Positions 1 through 5,793 of a DNA stretch of 6,582 nucleotides are shown one piece after another (position 1 is the stretch's first letter; every line of letters begins with the position of its first letter). Source of the DNA: Pseudomonadota bacterium (lineage in GTDB: Bacteria; Pseudomonadota; Gammaproteobacteria; UBA5335). Both the position numbers and the translations under genes were made by a program. The notes under the pieces were generated by a model. The model was not told where the DNA came from, searched no databases, and was given only the letters and a program-made list of their open reading frames with translations. The stretch lies in NCBI GenBank assembly GCA_021783685.1, contig JAJXTQ010000114.1:1-6582 (forward strand), read 5' to 3'.

Positions 1-293
1 TCGATCACCGCGCCCGAGGTCTTCGAAGCCAGCGTCAGCGCGGTGGTCGCCAGGTCGGCAACCACGTCTTCGCCGACCTCCTTGGCCACCCGCGGCGCAT
101 CCTCGATCCAGGTTTCGACGAGCGCATCGCCCCGGCCCAATCCGCGCAGGGCGGACACGCCCTTGAGATAGTTGTCGAGGCCGCGGGGCGACAGCACCCG
201 GGTCGCCGCATGCCACCCGGCATCCAGCGATTCACGCAATTGCGGGCTCAGATCCGCGAGCAGTTCCGCATAGTCGTCGAGATGGATCGCCAC
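1..293 (-). CDS. cbbO: CbbO, RuBisCO activase adaptor subunit (N-terminal 97 residues, partial)
   Basis: This is the start of a gene that runs off the left edge. The 97 visible residues begin (M)AIHLDDYAELLADLSPQL and are mostly helical, with no stop codon. CbbO proteins are usually some 750-800 residues with a C-terminal von Willebrand factor A domain; that domain would lie outside the window, so the call rests on this N-terminal style and on the position just after cbbQ. In the family, CbbO binds a CbbQ hexamer and docks it on RuBisCO so that ATP hydrolysis frees inhibited active sites. The start is GTG at 293, chosen because a perfect AGGAGG lies four bases upstream (298-303). The ATG overlapping the cbbQ stop at 313 opens a frame that closes after about 21 codons. 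The gap to cbbQ is 19 bp, so the two genes are surely cotranscribed. Confidence 0.85.
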   Translation of the reverse strand, partial: MAIHLDDYAELLADLSPQLRESLDAGWHAATRVLSPRGLDNYLKGVSALRGLGRGDALVETWIEDAPRVAKEVGEDVVADLATTALTLASKTSGAVI

Positions 294-297
294 GGGG

Positions 298-303
298 CCT
301 CCT
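298..303 (-). promoter_or_regulatory. Ribosome binding site that fixes the cbbO GTG start
   Basis: A perfect AGGAGG lies four bases before the GTG at 293 and after the cbbQ stop. No in-frame ATG offers a better start nearby. Confidence 0.65.
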
Positions 304-312
304 GCCGCGCCA

Positions 313-1116
313 TCAGAAGAAGGTCGTCACCGCGGCGTCGAGCGCGTCGCGCATGTCCGGATCATCGGTGATCGGGCGCACCAGCGCCACGCGGCACGCG
401 GCCTGGGGCGAGACGCCCTTGGCGATCAGGCTTCCCGCGTAGATCAGCATCCGGGTCGACAGGCCTTCGTCGAGGCCGTGCCCTTTGAGATTGCGCGACC
501 GCTCGGCGATCGAGACGAGCTTGCCCGCAATGCCGGCATCGACCCCGGTTTCGTGCGCGACGATCTCGGTCTCGACGTCATGCTGCGGGTAGGTGAAATC
601 GAGCGCGCCGAACCGCTGCTTCGTCGACTGCTTGAGGTCCTTCATCAGCGACTGGTAGCCCGGGTTGTACGAAATGACAATCTGGAAATCGGGATGGGCC
701 CGCACCAGTTCCCCCTTCTTCTCGAGGGGAAGCACGCGCCGGTTGTCGGTCAGCGGGTGGATGACCACCGTGGTGTCCTGCCGCGCCTCGACCACCTCGT
801 CGAGGTAGCAGATGGCGCCGTGGCGGGCCGCGATCGCGAGCGGGCCGTCCTGCCACTGCGTCCCTTCGGCGGAAAGCAGGAAGCGGCCGACCAGGTCGGA
901 AGCGGTCATGTCCTCGTTGCAGGCGACCGTGATCAGCGGCTTGCGCAGCTTCCAGGCCATGTATTCGACGAAGCGCGTCTTGCCGCAGCCGGTCGGGCCC
1001 TTGAGCATCATGGGCATGCGCGCCGAGTATGCCGCTTCGAACAGGTCGACCTCGTCGGCGACCGGGTGGTAATAGGGTTCCGTTGCGATGTGATACTGGT
1101 CGATGATGTTGGACAT
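313..1116 (-). CDS. cbbQ: CbbQ, MoxR-family AAA+ ATPase, RuBisCO activase motor
   Basis: A 267-residue protein of normal CbbQ length (about 260-270). It shows the full AAA+ set: Walker A GPTGCGKT at residues 40-47, Walker B AICYLDE at 101-107 with the Asp106-Glu107 pair, sensor 1 in IVISYNPG with Asn151, a likely arginine finger at Arg168 in [11 protein letters not shown], and sensor 2 at Arg222 in [10 protein letters not shown]. CbbQ is a MoxR-group hexameric ATPase that, with CbbO, remodels RuBisCO to expel tight-binding sugar phosphates; it is cytoplasmic. The closely related NorQ proteins share these motifs, but the position between cbbS and cbbO settles the identity. A modest GGAAG lies upstream of the ATG. 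The gene follows cbbS after 77 bp that hold a strong hairpin, which may lower its expression relative to cbbLS. Confidence 0.95.
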   Translation of the reverse strand: MSNIIDQYHIATEPYYHPVADEVDLFEAAYSARMPMMLKGPTGCGKTRFVEYMAWKLRKPLITVACNEDMTASDLVGRFLLSAEGTQWQDGPLAIAARHGAICYLDEVVEARQDTTVVIHPLTDNRRVLPLEKKGELVRAHPDFQIVISYNPGYQSLMKDLKQSTKQRFGALDFTYPQHDVETEIVAHETGVDAGIAGKLVSIAERSRNLKGHGLDEGLSTRMLIYAGSLIAKGVSPQAACRVALVRPITDDPDMRDALDAAVTTFF

Positions 1117-1152
1117 AACGTGCTTCCGGAGGGGATGGGAACGGCGTCACGG

Positions 1153-1176
1153 GAGGGGCGGCGGTGGCCGCCCCTC
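1153..1176 (-). promoter_or_regulatory. Perfect 10-bp stem-loop in the cbbS-cbbQ gap
   Basis: GAGGGGCGGC at 1153-1162 pairs perfectly with GCCGCCCCTC at 1167-1176 around a four-base loop. In the RuBisCO mRNA it lies 17 bases after the cbbS stop. No U-run follows it in the direction of cbb transcription, so it is not a standard intrinsic terminator. The likely roles are a block to 3' exonucleases that stabilises a cbbLS transcript, a partial attenuator, or a processing site. Any of these would give more RuBisCO than activase. The structure is seen; the role is inferred. Confidence 0.6.
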
Positions 1177-1193
1177 GGATCACGACGTTCGGA

Positions 1194-1550
1194 TCAGACC
1201 GTCTTGCCGCGGTAGATCACCATCGCGGCGCCCTGCGACTGCTTGAAATTGTCGTAGCCGACGAGGCGCACGTGGTTGTTGGGGTTGGCCTTCTTGCAGG
1301 CTTCCGCCTCGGCCAGAACCTTGTCGACGTCGGTTTCGCCGAACATCGGCAGCTTCCACATGTACCAGTACGAATCCATCAGGTTCTCCGGCTCGGTGTG
1401 CTCGATCGCCGGGTTCCAACCCTTCTTGACGATGTACTCGACCTGCTTGCGGATCGTCGCCGGATCCATCGCCGGCAGATAGGAGAAGGTCTCGAACTTG
1501 CGGCTGGCCGGGTCGCTGAGGCGCGACTTGTAATCCATAACTTCAGACAT
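1194..1550 (-). CDS. cbbS: RuBisCO small subunit, form IA type
   Basis: A 118-residue protein recognisable as a bacterial RuBisCO small subunit. It has the N-terminal ETFSYLP stretch (residues 20-26) and a helix with [15 protein letters not shown] (33-47). The core [11 protein letters not shown] (61-71) and the C-terminal [14 protein letters not shown] (94-107) also fit the family. Eight copies cap the large-subunit octamer to make the L8S8 holoenzyme in the cytoplasm. The ATG is preceded by AAGGAAG at 1555-1561 with four bases of spacing. It lies 99 bp downstream of cbbL. Linkage to cbbQ and cbbO and the absence of carboxysome shell genes in the window fit the non-carboxysomal IAq class; genes beyond the window could change that reading. 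Confidence 0.96.
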   Translation of the reverse strand: MSEVMDYKSRLSDPASRKFETFSYLPAMDPATIRKQVEYIVKKGWNPAIEHTEPENLMDSYWYMWKLPMFGETDVDKVLAEAEACKKANPNNHVRLVGYDNFKQSQGAAMVIYRGKTV

Positions 1551-1554
1551 TGTG

Positions 1555-1561
1555 CTTCCTT
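1555..1561 (-). promoter_or_regulatory. Ribosome binding site of cbbS
   Basis: AAGGAAG sits four bases before the cbbS ATG, just downstream of the intergenic hairpin, so it should remain unpaired and accessible. Confidence 0.65.
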
Positions 1562-1583
1562 TCTATGCGGTTCGGTCCGGGGC

Positions 1584-1614
1584 GGGCGCCGCGCCACGGC
1601 GTGGCTGCGCGCCC
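1584..1614 (-). promoter_or_regulatory. Stem-loop in the cbbL-cbbS gap
   Basis: In the transcript, GGGCGC at the outer 5' side pairs with GCGCCC at the outer 3' side. Two further G-C pairs follow inside, then one unpaired base on each side, then an inner stem GCCAC/GTGGC with a three-base loop. It lies between cbbL and cbbS, with no U-run behind it, followed by the small-subunit ribosome site. A second palindrome, TCTCCCGGGAGA at 1616-1627, lies beside it. It is probably an mRNA stability or processing element rather than a terminator, because cbbS must be made with cbbL. Confidence 0.5.
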
Positions 1615-1649
1615 GTCTCCCGGGAGAGCGAATGGTTCGTGGCGACGAC

Positions 1650-3071
1650 TTACTTGTGCGCGATGTCGAGCTTGTCGACGGTGTCGAATTCGAACTTGAT
1701 TTCCTTCCACGTTTCCATGGCGATCTTCAGTTCCGGGCTCGACTTCGCGGCCTCGGTCAGGATGGCCTTGCCTTCCTTCTCGACCGCCACGCCGCGGTTG
1801 CGCGCTTCGACGCAGGCCTCGAGGGCCACGCGGTTGGCCGCCGCGCCGGCGGCGTTGCCCCAGGGGTGGCCGAGCGTGCCGCCGCCGAACTGCAGCACCG
1901 AGTCGTCACCGAAGATCGCGACCAGGGCGGGCATGTGCCAGACATGAATCCCGCCGGACGCCACCGGCAGCACGCCGGGCATCGAGCCCCAGTCCTGGTC
2001 GAAGAAGATGCCGCGCGAGCGGTCTTCCTTGACGAAGTCGTCGCGCATGATGTCGATCCAGCCGAGAGTCGCCTCGCGATCGCCTTCCAGCTTGCCGACC
2101 ACGGTTCCGGAGTGCAGGTGGTCGCCGCCCGACAGGCGCAGCGCCTTCGCCAGGACGCGGAAGTGGATGCCGTGGTGGGGGTTGCGGTCGAGCACCGCGT
2201 GCATGGCGCGGTGGATGTGCAGCAGCACGCCGTTGTCACGGCACCAGTTGGCCAGGCCGGTATTGGCGCAGAAGCCGCCGGTCAGGAAGTCGTGCATGAT
2301 GATCGGGGCGCCGATTTCGCGCGCGTATTCGGCCCGCTTGTACATTTCTTCGGGCGTCGGCGCCGTCACGTTGAGGTAGTGGCCCTTGCGCTCGCCGGTT
2401 TCGCGCTCGGCCTTTTCGATCGCTTCCATGACGAAGTCGAAGCGCTGCTTCCAGCGCATGAACGGCTGGCTGTTGACGTTCTCGTCGTCCTTCGTGAAGT
2501 CGAGACCGCCGCGCAGGCACTCGTACACCGCCCGGCCGTAGTTCTTCGCCGACAAGCCCAGCTTCGGCTTGATCGTGCAGCCCAGCATCGGACGGCCGTA
2601 CTTGTTCATCACGTCGCGCTCGACCTGGATGCCGTGGGGGGGGCCGCCGCAGGTCTTCACGTAGGCGATGGGGAAGCGCACGTCCTCGAGACGCAGCGCG
2701 CGGATCGCCTTGAAGCCGAACACGTTGCCCACCAGGGACGTGAAGACGTTGACCACCGAGCCCTCTTCGAACAGGTCGATCGGGTAGGCCACGAAGGCGT
2801 AGAAACAGGTGTCGTCGCCCGGAACGTCCTCGATGGCGTAGGCGCGCCCCTTGTAGTAGTCGAGGTCGGTCAGCAGGTCGGTCCAGACCGTCGTCCACGT
2901 CCCGGTGGACGACTCGGCGGCGACGGCAGCGGCGGCTTCTTCCCGGTCAACGCCCGGTTGCGGAGTGATCTTGAAGCAGGCCAGAATGTCCGTATCCTTG
3001 ACCTGATAGTGCGGCTCCCAGTAGGTGCCGCGGTATTCCTTGACGCCAGCCTTGTATGTCTTGACGCTCAT
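1650..3071 (-). CDS. cbbL: RuBisCO large subunit, form IA
   Basis: A full-length 473-residue large subunit, the usual form IA length. It carboxylates ribulose-1,5-bisphosphate in the Calvin cycle in the cytoplasm. All the key catalytic positions are present, offset by seven from spinach numbering. These are Glu53, Lys168 and Lys170 in TIKPK, the carbamylated Lys194 with Asp196 and Glu197 in FTKDDEN, His287 in HIHRAM, loop-6 Lys327 in GTVVGKLEG, and Ser372 in VASGG. Asp82 is present in AIEDVPGDD; in the Acidithiobacillus enzyme this residue is, as I recall, the contact needed for CbbQO activation. The ATG has GGAGG at 3079-3083 seven bases upstream. It is the first gene of the operon, followed by cbbS, cbbQ and cbbO. 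Nothing suggests truncation or damage. An eight-G run at 2636-2643 encodes part of CGGPPHG in frame. Confidence 0.99.
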   Translation of the reverse strand: MSVKTYKAGVKEYRGTYWEPHYQVKDTDILACFKITPQPGVDREEAAAAVAAESSTGTWTTVWTDLLTDLDYYKGRAYAIEDVPGDDTCFYAFVAYPIDLFEEGSVVNVFTSLVGNVFGFKAIRALRLEDVRFPIAYVKTCGGPPHGIQVERDVMNKYGRPMLGCTIKPKLGLSAKNYGRAVYECLRGGLDFTKDDENVNSQPFMRWKQRFDFVMEAIEKAERETGERKGHYLNVTAPTPEEMYKRAEYAREIGAPIIMHDFLTGGFCANTGLANWCRDNGVLLHIHRAMHAVLDRNPHHGIHFRVLAKALRLSGGDHLHSGTVVGKLEGDREATLGWIDIMRDDFVKEDRSRGIFFDQDWGSMPGVLPVASGGIHVWHMPALVAIFGDDSVLQFGGGTLGHPWGNAAGAAANRVALEACVEARNRGVAVEKEGKAILTEAAKSSPELKIAMETWKEIKFEFDTVDKLDIAHK

Positions 3072-3078
3072 CTCATTG

Positions 3079-3083
3079 CCTCC
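3079..3083 (-). promoter_or_regulatory. Ribosome binding site of cbbL
   Basis: GGAGG lies seven bases before the cbbL ATG, near-ideal for a highly translated gene. An earlier ATG in the spacer is followed at once by an in-frame stop (ATG AGA TGA), so it is not the start. Confidence 0.75.
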
Positions 3084-3130
3084 GTGGAAAAATGGGTCGA
3101 CTGCTGCAAGAACCCGGCAATTTTTCTTGG

Positions 3131-3160
3131 TTGGAAGACATAAGTAAAATTATATATAGT
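3131..3160 (+). promoter_or_regulatory. Predicted promoter of the PEBP gene
   Basis: On the plus strand TTGGAA at 3131-3136 (four of six -35 bases) is followed after 18 bases by TATAGT at 3155-3160 (five of six -10 bases). The -10 directly abuts the cbbL -10 on the other strand, so the two promoters occupy the same DNA and probably cannot be used at once. The leader would be about 35 bases. Confidence 0.4.
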
Positions 3161-3174
3161 TTCCATACACATAA
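3138..3174. repeat. Pair of TTATGT hexamers flanking the divergent promoters
   Basis: The hexamer TTATGT (minus strand; ACATAA on plus) occurs at 3138-3143 and 3169-3174. The starts are 31 bp apart, close to three helical turns, so both face the same side of DNA, and they bracket both -10 elements. This is the kind of arrangement a LysR-type regulator such as CbbR might bind. The AT-rich setting makes a chance repeat possible, and no clean TNA-N7-TNA CbbR motif was found. Confidence 0.35.
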
Positions 3175-3177
3175 CCA
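3149..3177 (-). promoter_or_regulatory. Predicted cbbL operon promoter
   Basis: On the minus strand there is a perfect TATAAT at 3149-3154. Seventeen bases upstream of it is only a poor -35 match, TGGTTA at 3172-3177 (three of six bases). A good -10 with a weak -35 is typical of promoters that need an activator; for cbb operons this is usually the LysR-type regulator CbbR. Transcription would start near 3142, giving a leader of about 70 bases. The AT-rich block stands out in a GC-rich window. No start site has been mapped here; this is prediction. Confidence 0.55.
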
Positions 3178-3200
3178 GGATTTATGAATTGGAGATACCG

Positions 3201-3758
3201 ATGATCTCGTCCCGTTCCGCAATTTCTGCCATCGCCCTCGCAACCTGCTGCGCCGCGGCCCCGGCGGGCGCATTCGAACTCGCCAGCCCGTCGATCCGCG
3301 CCGGCGGCACGATTTCCGCCGAGCAGGTGTTCCAAGGGTTCGGGTGCACCGGCGGAAATCATTCGCCCGCGCTCTCCTGGCGCGGCGCGCCGGCCGGCAC
3401 CCGCAGCTACGCGCTCACCGTCTATGACCCCGACGCGCCAACGGGTTCGGGCTGGTGGCACTGGGTGGTCGTCAACATCCCGGCAACGGTCCATGCGCTG
3501 GCCGCGGGAGCGGGCAATCCGGCGCGGCACGCGCTGCCGGCAGGAGCACGGCAGATCCGCAACGACTACGGCACCCGCGCATACGGCGGGCCTTGCCCGC
3601 CGGTCGGGGATCGGCCGCATCACTACATCTTCACCGTGTATGCGCTCAAGGTGCCCAAACTGGATCTGCCGGCGGATGCAAGCCCGGCGCTCACCGGGTA
3701 CATGATCCACGCCAACGCGATCGGCTCCGCATCGTTCACCGGGCGCTACGGGCGCTAG
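3201..3758 (+). CDS. Secreted PEBP-family protein (YbhB/YbcL-like, Raf kinase inhibitor-like)
   Basis: A 185-residue protein with an N-terminal signal peptide ending near Ala24 (PAGA before FELAS), so it is probably periplasmic. The mature part is a phosphatidylethanolamine-binding protein fold of the bacterial YbhB/YbcL type. It has HSPALSW (residues 54-60), DPDAP (76-80), WWHWVVVNIP (85-94), NDYG (121-124), GPCPP (130-134) and HHYIFTVYAL (140-149). The DPDAP, HW and GPCPP elements line the ligand pocket that binds phosphate-like groups in the family; the true bacterial ligand is not known. The start is the ATG with GGAG at 3191-3194; an in-frame TTG at 3189 lacks that site. It is transcribed away from cbbL across a 129-bp shared promoter region. 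Its link with CO2 fixation is unknown and may be only positional. Confidence 0.9.
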   Translation: MISSRSAISAIALATCCAAAPAGAFELASPSIRAGGTISAEQVFQGFGCTGGNHSPALSWRGAPAGTRSYALTVYDPDAPTGSGWWHWVVVNIPATVHALAAGAGNPARHALPAGARQIRNDYGTRAYGGPCPPVGDRPHHYIFTVYALKVPKLDLPADASPALTGYMIHANAIGSASFTGRYGR

Positions 3759-3786
3759 TGCTTCGTTTTGCTTGGAACGGAAATAC

Positions 3787-3810
3787 GGATTGGTGCGGAT
3801 TGGTGCGGAT
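3787..3810. repeat. Tandem direct repeat, 10-bp unit, 2.4 copies
   Basis: The unit TGGTGCGGAT occurs twice in a row at 3791-3800 and 3801-3810, preceded by a partial copy GGAT at 3787-3790. It lies about 30 bp after the PEBP stop codon. It could be simple replication slippage or the edge of a dispersed repeat. Confidence 0.7.
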
Positions 3811-3926
3811 CATCTTCTGCAGGATCTACGGCGCAACGTCTGCCGATCGATGATGCGGCGCAGGAAAGGCAGCGCTTGGCGTTCTCTTGGGGAGTGTCAT
3901 CCGTGCGCATTGGATGGGGGAAGGGC

Positions 3927-3944
3927 GGCGCGCGACCGCGCGCC
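3927..3944. repeat. Inverted repeat, 7-bp GC stem
   Basis: GGCGCGC at 3927-3933 pairs with GCGCGCC at 3938-3944 across a four-base loop GACC. It has no following T-run on either strand. It may contribute to ending the PEBP transcript. Confidence 0.5.
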
Positions 3945-4020
3945 TCCACTTCTGACTTACGGCCGCATGTTTGAGCGCGGCGTCGGCAGGACGCTGCGCG
4001 AGTTCGGCCGTGCGCCCGCG

Positions 4021-4074
4021 GACTGCGCAGCGCAGCGCAGTCGCCCCGCAGGGGCGGCCACCGCGTAGGTGGCC
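4021..4074. repeat. Three directly abutting hairpins
   Basis: Three perfect inverted repeats follow each other with no spacer. The first is GACTGCGC/GCGCAGTC at 4021-4042 (8-bp stem, 6-base loop). The second is GCCCC/GGGGC at 4043-4055 (5-bp stem, 3-base loop). The third is GGCCACC/GGTGGCC at 4056-4074 (7-bp stem, 5-base loop). They sit between the 3' ends of two convergent genes, fitting a bidirectional transcript end or a REP/BIME-like extragenic element. The pairing is seen; the role is inferred. Confidence 0.6.
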
Positions 4075-4122
4075 CCGGCCGAGGGCAGCCGCCGCCCGCC
4101 TGCGCACTCCATCAGATCGGTG

Positions 4123-4136
4123 CCGGCCGCCGCCGG
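4123..4136 (-). terminator. Small stem-loop immediately after the pepSY stop
   Basis: CCGGC/GCCGG forms a 5-bp stem with a four-base loop starting at the base after the pepSY stop codon. There is no U-run, so at best it is a weak or Rho-assisted end, or a 3' stabiliser. Confidence 0.25.
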
Positions 4137-4457
4137 TCACTCCCCGCCGTCGTCGTCGCTCGCCGTCTCCCGGACGTTCTGGAGCACCGCGCCGGTCTTG
4201 GCGTCGATGGCGATTTCGTGGGTGATGTGGTGGCTCTCGACGTCGAATGAATAGCGCAGTCCGCTGCCGCCCGGCTTTTTCTCGAGCGCCTGCTCGACGA
4301 TCACGCCGGGGAACGCCTTCTTCGCGATCGACTGCGCCTGCGCCACCGAGATCTTCGCCTCGGGCAGGTACTCGAGGCCGTCGAGCACCATCGGCCGCGC
4401 ATGCGCCGCAGTGGCCGTGCTCAGGGCAAGAATCGCCAGGGAAATCCCTTTTTTCAC
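4137..4457 (-). CDS. Small secreted PepSY-domain protein
   Basis: A 106-residue protein. Residues 1-20 (MKKGISLAIL...AAHA) form a signal peptide with a likely cut after AHA, so it is exported to the periplasm. The rest is a single PepSY domain (about 36-95): ISVAQAQSIAKKAFPG, then an amphipathic strand region, then HEIAIDAKTGAVL. The tail is acidic (ASDDDGGE). PepSY domains occur as peptidase inhibitors and, in membrane-bound forms, in siderophore or ferric reductases; the role of small single-domain forms is poorly known. The GTG start is chosen because AAGGAG at 4464-4469 lies six bases upstream and the signal peptide begins there; a longer in-frame start at 4550 would put non-secretory sequence in front. 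It follows the cytochrome b561 gene by 20 bp, so it is the last gene of that operon and a likely functional partner of the cytochrome. Confidence 0.85.
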   Translation of the reverse strand: MKKGISLAILALSTATAAHARPMVLDGLEYLPEAKISVAQAQSIAKKAFPGVIVEQALEKKPGGSGLRYSFDVESHHITHEIAIDAKTGAVLQNVRETASDDDGGE

Positions 4458-4463
4458 AGTACT

Positions 4464-4469
4464 CTCCTT
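4464..4469 (-). promoter_or_regulatory. Ribosome binding site that fixes the pepSY GTG start
   Basis: AAGGAG is six bases before the GTG at 4457. It supports the short 106-residue product with a clean signal peptide over longer in-frame starts that begin inside the cytochrome gene. Confidence 0.65.
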
Positions 4470-4477
4470 TTGAATGA

Positions 4478-5032
4478 TCAATTTCCGACGCGCATCCGCG
4501 CCAGGATGTCGTCGCGCTGAATGAACTGGTGCCAAAGCACGGCACCCCAATGGACCCCAATCAGGCCGATCACCGCATCCCCGATGAATTCGTGCACGGT
4601 CTTGATCGGCAAGGCATACGGCAGCCAGGCGTCGTCATCGAAATAGTTGGGCAACAGGATGCCGAGAAAGCGGACGTCGTGCTCCCGGGTCTGGATGGCG
4701 AGAATCCCCAGAACCGGCATCGCCACCATCACGATGTAAAACAGACCGTGCACGGCCGTTGCGGCCCGCTCCTGCCAGGCCTGCCGCGCCGTTTCTCCGC
4801 CACCTCCGGCGGCGCGGATCCGCAACGCGATGCGCGGGAACGCCAGCAGCAGAATCACAATCCCGAGTTGCGTATGGATCAGCACCGCCAGATGCCGCAG
4901 ATGCCCCTTCGGCAGGGAATCCTTGAATTCCACCGCACACAGCACGGCGATGAAGAACGCGGCCATTCCCCAGTGCAGCCACCGCCTCGCCGGGGAATAG
5001 GATGCGCCGGAAGAAAAGCGATCCATGGTCAT
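4478..5032 (-). CDS. Cytochrome b561, two-haem inner-membrane electron carrier (CybB family)
   Basis: A 184-residue membrane protein with four hydrophobic segments at about 18-36, 48-68, 92-113 and 148-169. Four histidines match the two-haem pattern of E. coli CybB: His20 (RRWLHWGM), His53 (LIHTQLGIV), His147 (KTVHEFIGD) and His161 (GVHWGAVLWH). Their spacings (33 and 14) equal those I recall for CybB His13/His46 and His137/His151. The AVEF motif after helix 1 also fits. The family moves electrons between quinol and other acceptors, including superoxide in CybB. The ATG overlaps the tonB stop as ATGA, with no good ribosome site of its own, so translation is probably coupled to tonB; a second ATG two codons in is possible. 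Downstream is the PepSY gene. The acceptor is unknown; metal reduction is an inference from context. Confidence 0.9.
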   Translation of the reverse strand: MTMDRFSSGASYSPARRWLHWGMAAFFIAVLCAVEFKDSLPKGHLRHLAVLIHTQLGIVILLLAFPRIALRIRAAGGGGETARQAWQERAATAVHGLFYIVMVAMPVLGILAIQTREHDVRFLGILLPNYFDDDAWLPYALPIKTVHEFIGDAVIGLIGVHWGAVLWHQFIQRDDILARMRVGN

Positions 5033-5793
5033 TCGTCGAGATTGGATTGCGGCTCGGTGAAGATCACGTCGACCGTGAAATCCAGCACTTTGCCAGCGAA
5101 GTTGGCGGGCGTGCTCGGATAGTGCGCCCGCAGCACCGCCTGAACCGCCGCCTGATCGAGGAAGCCGTTCCCGGTCGACTGCACGATGTGCGCCGCCGAG
5201 ACCTTGCCATCGCGGAACAGGAATTCCACATGCGCCGTGCCCGCGGCGGTTTCCAGCGCCGCCGCCGCCGGATACTGCGCCGCTCCCTGCACCGCATCGC
5301 GCACCGCGCCGATGAAGCTGGGCGGCAGATCGCTCATGCGGATCACGGCAGGGGCGAGCGGCGCCGTCCTCGGCGCGACCCGCGCCACCGGAGCCGCGTG
5401 GGCCGGGGCGGCCACCGGCTTCACGGGCGTGGGATGCGGGACGACCTGCGGCTTGGGCGGCGGGGGCGGCTGGCGATGAACGACATGCGCCACCTCCGAG
5501 TGATGCATGGGGACGTGCACATGCTGGACCCGATGAACCGGCACCGGCTTCGGGGGAGGCGGCGGGGTCTTGACCTGCGGCTGCGGCGGCGCCGGCACCG
5601 GCTGCGGCGCCACCAGCTGGATCGCCATCGGCGGCGGGGGCGGCGGGGGCTGATCCGGATGCAGTGCAACCCAGGCCAGGGCCAGAAGCAGGCCACCCTC
5701 GATTGCGGCGGCCGACAGGACCGAAATTCCCCAGCGACTGCGATCGCCAGGGTCCGAGTCCGCTGCAGAGTGCAATGCCAACGTGGCGCTCAT
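5029..5793 (-). CDS. tonB: TonB energy transducer
   Basis: A 254-residue protein with TonB architecture. It has a short cytoplasmic N-terminus, one membrane anchor at about 22-44 (WGISVLSAAAIEGGLLLALAW), and a proline-rich periplasmic spacer at about 48-150 with several poly-Pro runs. The C-terminal TonB domain covers about 160-248 (VRDAVQGAAQYP, GTAHVEFLFRDGKV, VQAVLRAHYP). It carries proton-motive energy from ExbB/ExbD to outer-membrane receptors for iron complexes, cobalamin and similar substrates. Unusually, the spacer includes a histidine-rich piece at 87-106 with seven His residues. Its ATG overlaps the exbD stop (ATGA) with GGAGGG at 5797-5802, and its stop overlaps the next start in the same way. 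No receptor gene is seen here, so the substrate cannot be named. Confidence 0.95.
   Translation of the reverse strand: MSATLALHSAADSDPGDRSRWGISVLSAAAIEGGLLLALAWVALHPDQPPPPPPPMAIQLVAPQPVPAPPQPQVKTPPPPPKPVPVHRVQHVHVPMHHSEVAHVVHRQPPPPPKPQVVPHPTPVKPVAAPAHAAPVARVAPRTAPLAPAVIRMSDLPPSFIGAVRDAVQGAAQYPAAAALETAAGTAHVEFLFRDGKVSAAHIVQSTGNGFLDQAAVQAVLRAHYPSTPANFAGKVLDFTVDVIFTEPQSNLDE

Larger units (their letters stand above)
3759..4136. other. Non-coding stretch between convergent genes
   Basis: The 378 bp between the PEBP stop and the PepSY stop hold no convincing gene. Short open frames here are low-complexity and lack ribosome sites or recognisable domains. The stretch holds a 10-bp tandem duplication near its left end, a GC hairpin at 3927-3944, a run of three abutting hairpins at 4021-4074, and a small stem just after the pepSY stop. 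No U-rich intrinsic terminator is seen on either strand. Confidence 0.6.

Noticed and set aside
311..313. ATG overlapping the cbbQ stop as the cbbO start
   Set aside because: That frame ends after about 21 codons; the GTG at 293 opens the frame that continues to the window edge.
478..1215. A 245-codon open frame on the plus strand over cbbQ
   Set aside because: It is antisense to an intact AAA+ protein with every expected motif; it has no recognisable domain.
2636..2643. Eight-G run in cbbL as a possible frameshift
   Set aside because: The reading frame across it gives the conserved [13 protein letters not shown] sequence, so there is no shift.
1164..3143. A 659-codon open frame on the plus strand across cbbL and cbbS
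   Set aside because: It is antisense to a perfect RuBisCO large subunit. The product is low-complexity (rich in Val, Ala, Arg, His, Asp) with no domain, as expected from GC-rich codon bias.
3138..3175. Canonical CbbR box (TNA-N7-TNA)
   Set aside because: Several T-N11-A matches exist, but in such AT-rich DNA they are expected by chance, and no clean TNA-N7-TNA was found; only the repeated hexamer is reported.
3189..3200. TTG start four codons upstream for the PEBP gene
   Set aside because: It overlaps the GGAG ribosome site that serves the ATG at 3201, and the ATG gives a cleaner signal peptide.
3755..3949. Possible small minus-strand gene of 64 codons in the intergenic stretch
   Set aside because: It overlaps the end of the PEBP gene, lacks a ribosome site and has no recognisable domain.
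4458..4550. Longer N-terminus for the PepSY protein
   Set aside because: It would start inside the cytochrome b561 gene and bury the signal peptide behind about 30 basic residues; the GTG at 4457 has a strong ribosome site.
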